A stretch of 64,000 nucleotides of DNA, from the NCBI GenBank assembly GCA_021798875.1, contig JAJZBN010000006.1:1-64000 (forward strand), given 5' to 3'. The stretch's first letter is position 1. Every line of letters starts with the position of its first letter. The notes below the pieces were generated by a model. The model saw only the letters and a list, made by a program, of their open reading frames with translations. It searched no databases and was not told the origin of the DNA. Position numbers and translations under genes: made by a program. Shown here one piece after another: positions 6,982 to 15,567 of this stretch. The stretch comes from a bacterium. Its GTDB lineage: Bacteria; SZUA-79; Acidulodesulfobacterales; Acidulodesulfobacteraceae.

Positions 6982-7487
6982 AATGTTATCTATCCTTTTA
7001 CAAATTATAAATTATTAAATTATAAAAACTTAAACTACTTTCATATTTTTTATAATGCAATAATTATGCCATATAGAAACAAAAAACGAAGCGAAAAAGA
7101 AAAAAAGGTGTCAGATTTATTTATTTCTCTACTCCCGACTGCATTAGCTGGGATATAACGAGAAAAAGGTGTCAGATTAATTTTCCGCAAGAACTTTCTT
7201 GACACTTAATAACATTGCGTATGCGGAAAATAAAATCTGACACCTTTTTCTAATCAACACCTTTTTCTGACATTACGTGCGGATCGGACAGCTTTTTCGG
7301 GCATTACACATAAGGAAAATAAGATCTGACACATTGTTATTTCGTGACAGCTTTTTCACAGCATTTTTTCTACGCCTGTATTATTTTTATATGTGTGTGA
7401 ATTATTTTTCGCGTATATTTTGCTATATGGGCATATCTTGTGAGAACTAAAGTTCGCATTTGGACGCACTGCAAATAAATACTTTTC
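6982..7487. other. Repeat-rich intergenic region
   Basis: This holds no gene that I can support. From 7103 it contains a partial inverted copy of repeat A (GGTGTCAGATTTATTTATT..ACTCCCGACTGC, 7107-7142), a complete family-B inverted-repeat element (7161-7251) and degraded right arms around 7254-7275 and 7312-7335 (GGAAAATAAGATCTGACAC). Confidence 0.6.
7161..7251. repeat. Family-B MITE-like inverted-repeat element
   Basis: Arms of about 29 bp, AGAAAAAGGTGTCAGATTAA..TTCCGCA (7161-7189) and TGCGGAAAAT..ATCTGACACC..TTTTTCT (7222-7251), are inverted with one substitution and one indel and enclose 32 bases. Related copies lie at 28857-28945, 30979-31243 and 44535-44627. There is no coding capacity. 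Confidence 0.75.
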
Positions 7488-8576
7488 TCAAAACAGCGAA
7501 TCTTCAGCGTCTTTTGAAAGACCGAAGTGCTTGTATGCAAGTTCGGTGGCTATTCTGCCTTTTTTGGAGCGCTGGATAAAACCGCAGGAGACTAAATACG
7601 GCTCGACGGCATCTTCAAGAGTGTCCTTTTCGTCGTTCATAGCCTGAGCAATGGTTTCTATGCCGACGGGACCGCCGCCGAATTTTTCGATAACGGTTTT
7701 TAAGAAAAGTATATCGTTAGAGTCTAATCCGAGTTCGTCTATTCCAAGGCTTTCAATACCGAATTTTGCGACTTCGAGAGTTATGCGGTCTTTTTTAAGG
7801 TGCGTCATATAGTCCCTTAGACGCCTTAAAAGCCTGTTGGCTATACGCGGGGTTCCTCTCGAACGGCGGGCTATCTCGAAAGCGGCTTCGCTTTCTATTC
7901 CTATGCCGTAAAGTTTTGCGCTTCTTATTACTATAACGGACAGTTCGTCGACGTCGTAATATTCCAAGCGGGCGGTAAAGCCGAATCTGTCCCTTAAAGG
8001 CGACGGTATAAGACCCGCCCTCGTAGTCGCACCGACTAACGTAAACCTCGGCAGACTTATTCTTATAGACTTGGCTGTCGCTCCTTCGCCTATAATAATG
8101 TCGAGCTTAAAATCTTCCATTGCGGGATAAAGCATTTCAGCCGCAGGCTTAGGAAGACGGTGGATTTCATCTATAAAAATTATATCTCCGTTAGAAACGG
8201 CGGACAAAAGAGCCGCAACGTCGCCTGCTTTTTCTATGGACGGTCCTGAAGTAATTTTAATATTTACGCCGAGTTCTTTTGCTATAATGCCGGCAAGAGT
8301 CGTCTTGCCGAGACCAGGAGGCCCGAAAAACAGCAGATGGTCGAGGTCGTAATGCCCGAGTTTTTCCGCTCTTTTTTTTGACGCGTTAATAAAAATCAGA
8401 AGGTTCTCTTTAAGTTTTTTCTGTCCTATGTATTCGTCGAAAGACTGAGGTCTTACGGGATTGTCGAAATCGACCGATTCTTTTTTTTCCGGAGATACGT
8501 AAGAAGACACGGATTCGGGCTTGCCGTCCGAAATACTTTTTGGTTCTTTTTTAAACTCTTTTTTAAAAGAAGTCAT
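7488..8576 (-). CDS. ruvB: Holliday junction branch-migration ATPase RuvB
   Basis: This is the 362-aa AAA+ motor that, on RuvA, drives Holliday-junction branch migration. Walker A is GPPGLGKTT (85-93), Walker B IDEIHR (135-140), and sensor/arginine-finger region GATTRAGLIPSPLRDRFG; the C-terminal winged helix contains GGGPVGIETIA. About 20 extra charged N-terminal residues precede the usual VRPQSFDEYIGQ start of the fold. The gene is last in yebC-ruvC-ruvA-ruvB, 17 bases after ruvA. Confidence 0.97.
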   Translation of the reverse strand: MTSFKKEFKKEPKSISDGKPESVSSYVSPEKKESVDFDNPVRPQSFDEYIGQKKLKENLLIFINASKKRAEKLGHYDLDHLLFFGPPGLGKTTLAGIIAKELGVNIKITSGPSIEKAGDVAALLSAVSNGDIIFIDEIHRLPKPAAEMLYPAMEDFKLDIIIGEGATAKSIRISLPRFTLVGATTRAGLIPSPLRDRFGFTARLEYYDVDELSVIVIRSAKLYGIGIESEAAFEIARRSRGTPRIANRLLRRLRDYMTHLKKDRITLEVAKFGIESLGIDELGLDSNDILFLKTVIEKFGGGPVGIETIAQAMNDEKDTLEDAVEPYLVSCGFIQRSKKGRIATELAYKHFGLSKDAEDSLF

Positions 8577-8593
8577 AATTTACGCTGATATTT

Positions 8594-9424
8594 TTATATT
8601 TTTTTTTGCGAATATATATATTTCAAACATTCGCGCATTAAATCTTCGGTATCGGACGGAATTTTCCCTTCTTCTTTAGAGATGCCGAAAACTTTGCCCG
8701 CCGTATTAAACGAGTCTATTCTTGAATAGCCGAGCGCTTCAAGCACAAGAGCGGACTCCATTATAATATCGGAAGGCTGTTTTTCTTTTGATTCGGCAAT
8801 TTTTCCTTTTGAGGTTTTATCGCCGCCGTTTTTATTTACGTCTCCGCTTTTTTCGGTTTCATTTCCGGTTTCGCTCAGGTTTTTGCTTTGGATTTTGCTT
8901 TCATTTTCGCTAATAACTGCGGCTGGAGCATAATTTGCGTTTTCCGGTGCGTTAATATGCAGTTCATTTGCGTTTATATCGTTATAAATAGATGTTTTCT
9001 TAAGGATTTTATTTTTTAGCTCCATTATAATCCTTTCGGCTTTGGACTGCCCTATGCCTTTTATGGAACAGAGAGCGGATATATCCTGCGTCGTAAGAAT
9101 ATTAATAAGGCTGGATGCATTAATATTTGAAAGTATGGTAACGGCAAGTTTCGGTCCGACGTCTTTAACGTCCAAGAGAAGAGAAAACACATCTCTTTCT
9201 AACGTTCCGTTAAAACCGTATAGGGTTATCCTGTCTTCCCTGACGTACGTGTAAATAAACAGGCTGAGCCGTTTTCCGCCGCCTTCATTTGCGCCGTAAA
9301 AATATGCTCCGCTGAAATTAAGCATAGGAACGTAAACTTCGTAGCCTACGCCGTTTACTTCCAGTATAATCAGCGACTTTTCAGGATCCCTGTATATGAC
9401 GTTTCCGTGAAGATAAGCTATCAT
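8594..9424 (-). CDS. ruvA: Holliday junction binding protein RuvA, with long linker
   Basis: RuvA forms the tetramer that holds the junction for RuvB and RuvC. Domain I begins MIAYLHGNVIYRD; domain II has the two HhH motifs around LLDVKDVGPKLAVTILS and LCSIKGIGQSKAERIIMELK; domain III starts near DIIMESALVLEALGYS. At 276 aa it is about 70 longer than common RuvA. The excess is a hydrophilic low-complexity stretch (residues about 150-220, rich in N, E, K, S) between domains II and III, exactly the flexible linker region. Confidence 0.95.
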   Translation of the reverse strand: MIAYLHGNVIYRDPEKSLIILEVNGVGYEVYVPMLNFSGAYFYGANEGGGKRLSLFIYTYVREDRITLYGFNGTLERDVFSLLLDVKDVGPKLAVTILSNINASSLINILTTQDISALCSIKGIGQSKAERIIMELKNKILKKTSIYNDINANELHINAPENANYAPAAVISENESKIQSKNLSETGNETEKSGDVNKNGGDKTSKGKIAESKEKQPSDIIMESALVLEALGYSRIDSFNTAGKVFGISKEEGKIPSDTEDLMRECLKYIYSQKKI

Positions 9425-9534
9425 ATTGTATTTATATTATATTGTATAGCATAGCATATAGTATAGCAGTTATTATTTTATCGTTCATGTATTATTTATT
9501 ATATATAAATATATAATATAATTAATAATTAATT

Positions 9535-10056
9535 TTATGCGTTTATAAAATTTTTCATATCAGTCGCGCAGCATATCGCAATAGCCAGCGCATCCGATAT
9601 ATTGTCGTTAATTTTGCCGCTCAAGTATTCCGATACGCCGTAAGCGTCGGAAGAAGAACATATTATTTTAAGAGCTTCTTTCATCCTGTTTTTATCCGCG
9701 CTTCCGCTGCCTGCGATACTTTTTTTAACAAACCTCGGCGGATATTCCCTGAGCTTTATATCCAAATCCGAAGAAAGCATGCATATGACGCCGCGAGCCT
9801 GAGCAAGCTTGATTAAAGAAGATGGATTTATGCCGGAAAATACGGATTCTAAAGACATTATGTCGGGAGAATATCCGACGGCTATTTCTTTAAGTTCCGA
9901 ATACAGTTTAGATAAATTGTATGGAAATGTTTTATTTCTTACATCTATTAAGCCGCATGACGATAATTCAAAAGGTCTTCCGAATGACGGAAGGTCTAAG
10001 ACTGCCCAACCTGTAAATCTTGACCCTGGGTCAACCCCTAAAATTCGATAGCCCAT
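9535..10056 (-). CDS. ruvC: Holliday junction resolvase RuvC
   Basis: This 173-aa RNase-H-fold endonuclease resolves Holliday junctions. The first acidic residue is Asp9 in GVDPGSRFTG, the second Glu70 in SLESVFSG, and the C-terminal acidic pair sits in NDNISDALAIA (151-155). Length is typical. It lies between yebC and ruvA; the 110-base gap to ruvA is AT-rich and could carry a secondary promoter for ruvAB. Confidence 0.96.
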   Translation of the reverse strand: MGYRILGVDPGSRFTGWAVLDLPSFGRPFELSSCGLIDVRNKTFPYNLSKLYSELKEIAVGYSPDIMSLESVFSGINPSSLIKLAQARGVICMLSSDLDIKLREYPPRFVKKSIAGSGSADKNRMKEALKIICSSSDAYGVSEYLSGKINDNISDALAIAICCATDMKNFINA

Positions 10057-10088
10057 AAAACTTAAAAAAATTAAAATTTAACTTAATT

Positions 10089-10823
10089 TCAATCTTGCTG
10101 TTCCTGCAATTCAAAATTTGCGTAAACATTTTGAATGCCTTCTATTTCATCGAGCGCATCCATAAGTTTAATCATCTGGTCGGCTTCCTTGCCTTTAAGT
10201 TCGATATTGGTCTGGGGAATATACGAAATTTCGGAAAATTTTTCTTTTACGCCTTTTGCTTCAAAGGCGGATTTGACGTTCTCGAAATCTTTTACCTCGC
10301 TGTAAACCAAAATTTCGTCTTCTTCGGTTTTTACGTCTTCCGCTCCCGCTTCCAAAGCTATTTCCATAATAGCGTCCTCGGTATTAGCCGCCGCATCGAA
10401 CCCCGTCACGCCTTTTTTATTGAACATCCACATAACGCAACCGGATTCGCCTAAACTTCCGCCGTGCCTCGAAAGGGCGTGCCTGACTTCCGAAACGGTT
10501 CTGTTTCTGTTGTCGGTAAGAGTTTCTATAAGAAGGGCGACGCCTGCGGGTCCGTATCCTTCGTATATTATCTCTTCGTATGTTTCCCCTTCAAGCTCTC
10601 CGGCGCCTTTTTTAATTGCCCTTTCGATGTTTTCTTTAGGCATATTGTTAGCTTTTGCTTCATCTACGGCAAGCCTTAAGCGCGGATTGGACGAAATATC
10701 TTTTCCGCCTATTCTCGTGCTGGTAATTATTTCCCTGATTATATTAGTAAAAATCCTGCCTCTTTTTGCGTCTAACGCTCCTTTTTTTCTTTTAATGGTA
10801 CTCCATTTGCTGTGACCCGACAT
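10089..10823 (-). CDS. yebC: YebC/TACO1-family translation or transcription factor
   Basis: This 244-aa protein has the full YebC signature: MSGHSKWSTIKRKKGALDAKRG at the N-terminus, PKENIERAIKKGAGELEG, EGYGPAGVALLIE and LTDNRNRTVSEVRHALSRHGG. Members act as transcription factors or as ribosome-associated factors easing polyproline translation. It is first in the yebC-ruvC-ruvA-ruvB unit, a common bacterial order. Confidence 0.95.
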   Translation of the reverse strand: MSGHSKWSTIKRKKGALDAKRGRIFTNIIREIITSTRIGGKDISSNPRLRLAVDEAKANNMPKENIERAIKKGAGELEGETYEEIIYEGYGPAGVALLIETLTDNRNRTVSEVRHALSRHGGSLGESGCVMWMFNKKGVTGFDAAANTEDAIMEIALEAGAEDVKTEEDEILVYSEVKDFENVKSAFEAKGVKEKFSEISYIPQTNIELKGKEADQMIKLMDALDEIEGIQNVYANFELQEQQD

Positions 10824-10906
10824 ACCGCTAACCTCCTAAAAAGTATAATAAAAATAAAATAGCTTATATATTATAATATATTATGATTATTTATATATGA
10901 TATATA

Positions 10907-10991
10907 TGGTGCGAAAGGGGGGACTCGAACCCCCAAGGATTGCTCCGCTGGATTCTAAGTCCAGTGCGTTTACCAGTTTCGCCACTCTCGC
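10907..10991 (-). tRNA. tRNA-Leu (anticodon UAG)
   Basis: This 85-nt class II tRNA has acceptor GCGAGAG/CTTTCGC, anticodon stem CTGGA/TCCAG with loop CTTAGAA (anticodon TAG), a variable arm, T-loop GGTTCGAGTCC, and an encoded CCA end at 10907-10909. Confidence 0.95.
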
Positions 10992-11105
10992 AAATAAAAC
11001 AAATATAAAATAACGATAATTAATTATCGGAAATTTTATAATTATATCAAAAATTAAATAAAAGTGGAAATTTTTTGAGGTGTTTTTATAAGGCGACTTA
11101 AAAAG

Positions 11106-11182
11106 TGGCGGGGCCGACGGGGATCGAACCCGCGACCTCCGGCGTGACAGGCCGGCGTTCTAACCGTCTGAACTACAGCCCC
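11106..11182 (-). tRNA. tRNA-Asp (anticodon GUC)
   Basis: This is a 77-nt cloverleaf with acceptor GGGGCTG/CGGCCCC, anticodon stem CCGGC/GCCGG with loop CTGTCAC, T-arm GGGTTCGATCCC, and an encoded CCA end at 11106-11108. Confidence 0.95.
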
Positions 11183-11234
11183 GTAATGTAAAAATAGGAA
11201 TACTGCAATAATAACTAAAGTAAACTATTTTAAT

Positions 11235-11522
11235 TTAATGCAAAAATTTTATTACCGTCAGAACAATGCCGACCGTAACGCCGATCTGCACGATGAATAA
11301 TCCGGCAAACCATTTAATCAGCCTGATTTCCAGTTGATTCATCTTAGCGTCTATTCTTGTTTCCAGTTCTTTTAAATCTGCTTTTGCAGCTACGGAACCC
11401 AATAAACTTTTCGACAAAATATCGGCCTGAGCTTCAGCCATAACCTTTGCCTGTTTTTCGGGCATGCCGGCATTTGTTAATTTTTCAGCATACGATAAAG
11501 TATCGAAAAAAAAAGTTTCCAT
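11235..11522 (-). CDS. DUF1640-like coiled-coil membrane protein
   Basis: This is a 95-aa protein. The N-terminal half (FDTLSYAEKLTNAGMPEKQAKVMAEAQADIL) followed by a coiled coil (AAKADLKELETRIDAKMNQLEIRL) and a C-terminal hydrophobic helix (WFAGLFIVQIGVTVGIVLTVI) matches the DUF1640/CCDC90 layout: soluble helical head, coil, single membrane anchor. Function is unknown. Such genes are frequent on phages and islands, and this one sits between two tRNA genes, a typical landing zone, but I see no integrase. Confidence 0.75.
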   Translation of the reverse strand: METFFFDTLSYAEKLTNAGMPEKQAKVMAEAQADILSKSLLGSVAAKADLKELETRIDAKMNQLEIRLIKWFAGLFIVQIGVTVGIVLTVIKFLH

Positions 11523-11588
11523 GATTGTTTAATGATAAACGAATAAATGGAAAAAGTCAAGAAAATTACGTATGCTTATTATAAGCAA

Positions 11589-11665
11589 TGGTAGGCGGAA
11601 CAGGGTTCGAACCTGTGACCCCCGGCTTGTAAAGCCGATGCTCTAACCAGCTGAGCTATCCGCCC
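11589..11665 (-). tRNA. tRNA-Val (anticodon UAC)
   Basis: This is a 77-nt cloverleaf with acceptor GGGCGGA/TCCGCCT (first pair G-U), anticodon loop TTTACAA (anticodon TAC), T-arm CAGGTTCGAACCCTG, and an encoded CCA end at 11589-11591. Confidence 0.95.
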
Positions 11666-11755
11666 AAAAAAGTACCCCCATTTTTAAAAATTTTATAAGA
11701 ACGACAAAGGCGCATTTAATAATAAAATGGAGGTATTTAAATTTAATGGGATAAA

Positions 11756-12037
11756 TTATTTTCCGCTGTTGACAGCTTCTTTGAAAGATTTACCCGCTTT
11801 AAATTTAGGAGACTTAGATGCTTTAATCTGAATTTCTTTTCCTGTTTGAGGATTTCTGCCTTTTCTTGCTGCCCTTTTAGTTACCTCAAAAGTTCCAAAA
11901 CCGACAAGTCTTACCGCATCGCCCTTTTTTAAAGCCGTGATTACCGCATTGATTGCCGCTGTAAGAGCTTTTTCGCTGTCTGCTTTAGTAAGCTTTGACG
12001 ATTTTGCGATTGCATCTACTAATTCTGCTTTTGTCAT
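11756..12037 (-). CDS. hup: HU-family nucleoid protein
   Basis: This 93-aa bacterial histone-like protein binds and bends DNA as a dimer. It shows MTKAELVDAIAKSSKLTKAD, the core LVGFGTFEVTKRAARKGRNPQTG with the GRNPQTG arm, and KSPKFKAGKSFKEAVN at the end. It is a single gene with a good ribosome site and its own promoter. HU is favoured over IHF because the sequence is closer to HU and there is no IHF-type partner nearby. Confidence 0.93.
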   Translation of the reverse strand: MTKAELVDAIAKSSKLTKADSEKALTAAINAVITALKKGDAVRLVGFGTFEVTKRAARKGRNPQTGKEIQIKASKSPKFKAGKSFKEAVNSGK

Positions 12038-12136
12038 ACCAACTTCCTCCTTTCGTTTTAAGGGTTTAGATTTTCTAATTTAGTTAAGCGCCTTTTAAAA
12101 TATATGTTTTTAGACGCTTCATTAAAGCATATATAA

Positions 12137-12165
12137 TATATATATGTTTTTTAACCGTATGTCAA
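12137..12165 (-). promoter_or_regulatory. Promoter of the HU gene
   Basis: On the minus strand TTGACA (plus 12160-12165), a 17-base spacer and TATATA (plus 12137-12142) form a near-consensus sigma70 promoter, giving a leader of about 95 nt. Confidence 0.7.
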
Positions 12166-12207
12166 CAAAAAAATGCATAATTTAATAAGATTTTTTTGTA
12201 TTTAAAT

Positions 12208-13593
12208 CTATTCTCCCCTTGAACTGCCCGTACCGGCGGCATATTCCGTCTCGTACAGAAGGATAGGCTGACCGCCGTTAATTATTACATCGTCGTTTAT
12301 AACGCATTCTTTAATAGTCGGATCTGTCGGTATTTCATACATCACGTCCAGCATTATGGATTCCAGTATAGTCCTAAGGCCTCTTGCGCCGGAACCGTGT
12401 TTTATAGCTTTTTTTGTAATTTCCTTAATTGCGGAATCGGTAAACCTTAAGTTTACGTTTTCGAGCTCGAAAAGTTTTTGATACTGCTTTATTAATGCAT
12501 TTTTAGGTTTGGTTAAAATTTCGACTAAGGCTTTTTCGTCTAATTCCTCAAGCGTCGCAACAACCGGCAGTCTTCCTATGAATTCTGGAATTAAACCGAA
12601 TTTTAACAGGTCTTTTGTTTCCGTCTGTTTCATTATTTCGTATGGATTTGGCGCTTTATCCGAACCTATCGCGGCGTTAAAGCCGATAGGCTGTTTATGT
12701 ATTCTTTTTTCTATAATTTTTTCTAATCCGTTAAATGCGCCCCCGCAAATAAAAAGAATATTGCTTGTATCTAATCTTATAAATTCTTGATGAGGGTGCT
12801 TCCTGCCGCCTTTTGGCGGAACGTTTGCGACTGTTCCTTCTATAATTTTTAAAAGAGCCTGCTGAACGCCTTCTCCTGAAACGTCTCTCGTTATAGAAAC
12901 GTTATCGGTTTTTTTTGCTATTTTATCAATTTCGTCTATATAAATTATGCCTTTCTGCGCTTTTTCAACGTCATATTCCGCATTCTGCAAAAGCGAAAGC
13001 AAAATACTTTCTACGTCTTCTCCGACGTAACCGGCTTCGGTAAGCGTAGTAGCGTCTGCAATAGCGAAGGGAAGGTCCAGCATGCGCGCCAGAGTCTGGG
13101 CAAGCAGAGTCTTTCCGCTTCCGGTAGGGCCGATTATAAGAATGTTGCTCTTCTGCATTTCGACGTCCCCGATAAAGTTTTTATCGTTAACGCCGCGCAA
13201 AACATCTTCGTTCTTTGCGCTTTTGATGAATTTGCCATAATTAGGTTTATTGTTTTTTTTGAACGATAGATTATGCTCTAATCGTTTATAGTGGTTATAA
13301 ACGGCAACCGAAAGAACTTTTTTAGCTCTTTCCTGTCCTATAACGTATTGATCCAGAAAAGCTTTTATTTCCGCAGGTTTATAGAGATAATTTTCTACTT
13401 TTACCTCTGCGGGAACAGGCTGAACTTCATCGGATATTATATCGTTGCAGAGGCTTATACATTCGTCGCATATATATACTGAAGGTCCGGCAACGAGTTT
13501 TCTTACCTCGTCCTGCGATTTTCCGCAAAAAGAACAGTAAAGTTCTCTTTCATAACCTTCATCGTTGTTATTTCCGTTATTTCTTTTAGCCAT
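12208..13593 (-). CDS. clpX: ClpX, ATP-dependent unfoldase of ClpXP
   Basis: This 461-aa AAA+ unfoldase feeds substrates to ClpP. The N-terminal zinc domain has CSFCG and CDECI pairs; the ATPase module has [11 protein letters not shown], Walker A GPTGSGKT, Walker [12 protein letters not shown], and [10 protein letters not shown] as sensor 2. An insert of about 30 residues ([19 protein letters not shown]) lies before Walker A. The gene is third in tig-clpP-clpX with a 36-base gap after clpP. Confidence 0.97.
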   Translation of the reverse strand: MAKRNNGNNNDEGYERELYCSFCGKSQDEVRKLVAGPSVYICDECISLCNDIISDEVQPVPAEVKVENYLYKPAEIKAFLDQYVIGQERAKKVLSVAVYNHYKRLEHNLSFKKNNKPNYGKFIKSAKNEDVLRGVNDKNFIGDVEMQKSNILIIGPTGSGKTLLAQTLARMLDLPFAIADATTLTEAGYVGEDVESILLSLLQNAEYDVEKAQKGIIYIDEIDKIAKKTDNVSITRDVSGEGVQQALLKIIEGTVANVPPKGGRKHPHQEFIRLDTSNILFICGGAFNGLEKIIEKRIHKQPIGFNAAIGSDKAPNPYEIMKQTETKDLLKFGLIPEFIGRLPVVATLEELDEKALVEILTKPKNALIKQYQKLFELENVNLRFTDSAIKEITKKAIKHGSGARGLRTILESIMLDVMYEIPTDPTIKECVINDDVIINGGQPILLYETEYAAGTGSSRGE

Positions 13594-13629
13594 TTTATAT
13601 CTCCGGTATTATTCAGTATTGCATTAAAT

Positions 13630-14229
13630 CTATTTTACTTCTTTTATCTCTTTTTTTTCTACTACTTTATCTATAATGCCGTATTCTACCGATTGAGCTC
13701 CGCTCATAAAAAAGTCTCTTTCGGTATCTTCCCTAATTTTATCGATATTTTGACCAGTATGTCCGGCAAGTATCTGATTTAATTCTTCGCGCATCCTCAA
13801 AATCTCTCTTGCCTGAATATCGATATCAGTAGCCTGACCCTGAAAACCGCCGAGCGGCTGATGTATCATAATTCTGGAATGAGGCAGGGCAAATCTTTTT
13901 CCTTTAGCTCCCGCCGCAAGAAGAACGGCTCCCATACTTGCCGCCTGTCCCATACACAAAGTAGATACATCCGGTTTAATATACTGTATGGTATCGTAAA
14001 TAGCAAGTCCGGCTGTTATTACGCCTCCCGGGGAATTTATGTATATGTTTATATCTTTTTCGGGGTCTTCGGATTCTAAAAACAACAGCTGAGCAATTAC
14101 AAGATTTGCAAAGGTGTCGTCGATAGCCTCTCCTATAAATATAATTCTGTCTTTCAAAAGGCGCGAATATATATCATAAGACCTTTCGCCCCTGTGGGTC
14201 TGTTCTACTACTATAGGTACAAGCGACAT
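13630..14229 (-). CDS. clpP: ClpP protease subunit
   Basis: This 199-aa serine protease forms the double heptameric chamber of ClpXP. The catalytic triad is Ser98 in [12 protein letters not shown], His123 in SRIMIHQP and Asp172 in [15 protein letters not shown] forms the oxyanion region. Length and position between tig and clpX are canonical. Confidence 0.97.
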   Translation of the reverse strand: MSLVPIVVEQTHRGERSYDIYSRLLKDRIIFIGEAIDDTFANLVIAQLLFLESEDPEKDINIYINSPGGVITAGLAIYDTIQYIKPDVSTLCMGQAASMGAVLLAAGAKGKRFALPHSRIMIHQPLGGFQGQATDIDIQAREILRMREELNQILAGHTGQNIDKIREDTERDFFMSGAQSVEYGIIDKVVEKKEIKEVK

Positions 14230-14245
14230 TTTATTTTTATTCTCC

Positions 14246-15481
14246 TTAAATATATTCTACTTTATTTTGAGCAAGAAAATCGAAGGTTTTATCTTCCAAA
14301 AGAGCTTGTTTCAGATTCTCCTGAGCTTCCGGCGACGAATAAAAACCTTTAACTTCGTCTTCTTTCATATTCGATATTAATGCGGTATTTTTATAGAAAT
14401 CTTCTAAGTCCGCATCCTCTACAGTAATATTTTCCTGCTTTTCGACGGCAGAAAGCAGAAGATACAGCGCTATATCGCGTTTTGCCATTATTTTTAAAAT
14501 TCCCATATATTCTTCGGACTTGCCGTCTATATTTTTATATTTACCCTGTTTCTTCATATCTTCCAATCTTGATTTTGCATCTTCTTCTACTATGCTTTCA
14601 GGAAGTTCGATGGGGTTAAGTTTGATTAATTCTTCGGAAATAGAAGCTCTAAGCGCATCTTTATATCTTTTTTCTTCGTATTCGTTAAGGCTCTTTTCGA
14701 CGTATTTCTTAAATTCTTCGATGTCTTTAAAGTCTCCGAAATTTTTTATAGTTTCTTCATTCAGCTCAGGCAGTATTTTCCTGTCGATTTCCCTTACGAA
14801 ACCTTTCACCTTAACTTTTCTTTCTTTATCGTCGTATTCGAATGCGTCTCCTTTTTTCTTGCCTATGAATGCAGATTCAAAAGATTTGTCTATTATGCTT
14901 GAGTTTAAACTTATGGTATAATCCTTTGCGCTGTCTATTTCTTTGCCGTTTTCGTCTATAGTGATATAATCTATCTTTGCGAAATATTTACCGTCCGCGT
15001 CTATAACTGCAGAATCGTCAAGCTTTTCTTGGTCGGCAAGCCTTTCTAAAAGAAAGTTTATCTCTTCTTCAATAATTTTATCGGTAATTTCTCTTTTTTC
15101 TATTTTTTTTATTTTTAAACCTAGATTTAAATCTTTAACTTCAGGCATTACGTCAAACGATATGGAATACTCATTATCGCTCTTTTTTTCCAGCACGGGC
15201 GTTCCTATAGGGTATATTCCTTTTTCGGAAATAATTTTTCTAAAATCCTGATTTAAAATTTCCGCAGCCGCTTCTTCTAAAAGTTCCGCTTCGTAATATT
15301 TTTTTATTATAGACATAGGTGCCTTGCCGGGTCTAAAACCTTTTATATTGGCTTTCTTAGCCGCTTCGGATAATTTTTTTTGCAAAAGTTCCTGCGTCCT
15401 GTTTTCGTCCAATTTTAAAGTAATGCTTTTTTTCACCGATGTTTCGTCTATTATTGCAATTTCGTTCGACGCATTATCCAT
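14246..15481 (-). CDS. tig: Trigger factor chaperone
   Basis: This 411-aa ribosome-bound chaperone and peptidyl-prolyl isomerase has the ribosome-docking signature GFRPGKAP at 48-55 in the N-terminal domain, a PPIase-like middle domain ([14 protein letters not shown] region) and a helical C-terminal arm domain. It is slightly shorter than the E. coli protein (432). It is first in tig-clpP-clpX, 16 bases before clpP. Confidence 0.95.
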   Translation of the reverse strand: MDNASNEIAIIDETSVKKSITLKLDENRTQELLQKKLSEAAKKANIKGFRPGKAPMSIIKKYYEAELLEEAAAEILNQDFRKIISEKGIYPIGTPVLEKKSDNEYSISFDVMPEVKDLNLGLKIKKIEKREITDKIIEEEINFLLERLADQEKLDDSAVIDADGKYFAKIDYITIDENGKEIDSAKDYTISLNSSIIDKSFESAFIGKKKGDAFEYDDKERKVKVKGFVREIDRKILPELNEETIKNFGDFKDIEEFKKYVEKSLNEYEEKRYKDALRASISEELIKLNPIELPESIVEEDAKSRLEDMKKQGKYKNIDGKSEEYMGILKIMAKRDIALYLLLSAVEKQENITVEDADLEDFYKNTALISNMKEDEVKGFYSSPEAQENLKQALLEDKTFDFLAQNKVEYI

Positions 15482-15567
15482 AACCTACAATGTTCTCCTG
15501 TTTTAATATTTATATTTTTATTTTTTATATATTATATTATATTTATATAAATTTATCCTTATTATAT

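Noticed and set aside
10095-10454. 119-codon ORF antisense to yebC (also 10420-10815)
   Set aside because: Shadow of a conserved gene in another frame with low-complexity hydrophobic translation.
11106-11665. Integrated element between tRNA-Asp and tRNA-Val
   Set aside because: A DUF1640-like gene sits between two tRNAs, but there is no integrase and no duplicated tRNA 3' end to mark attachment sites.
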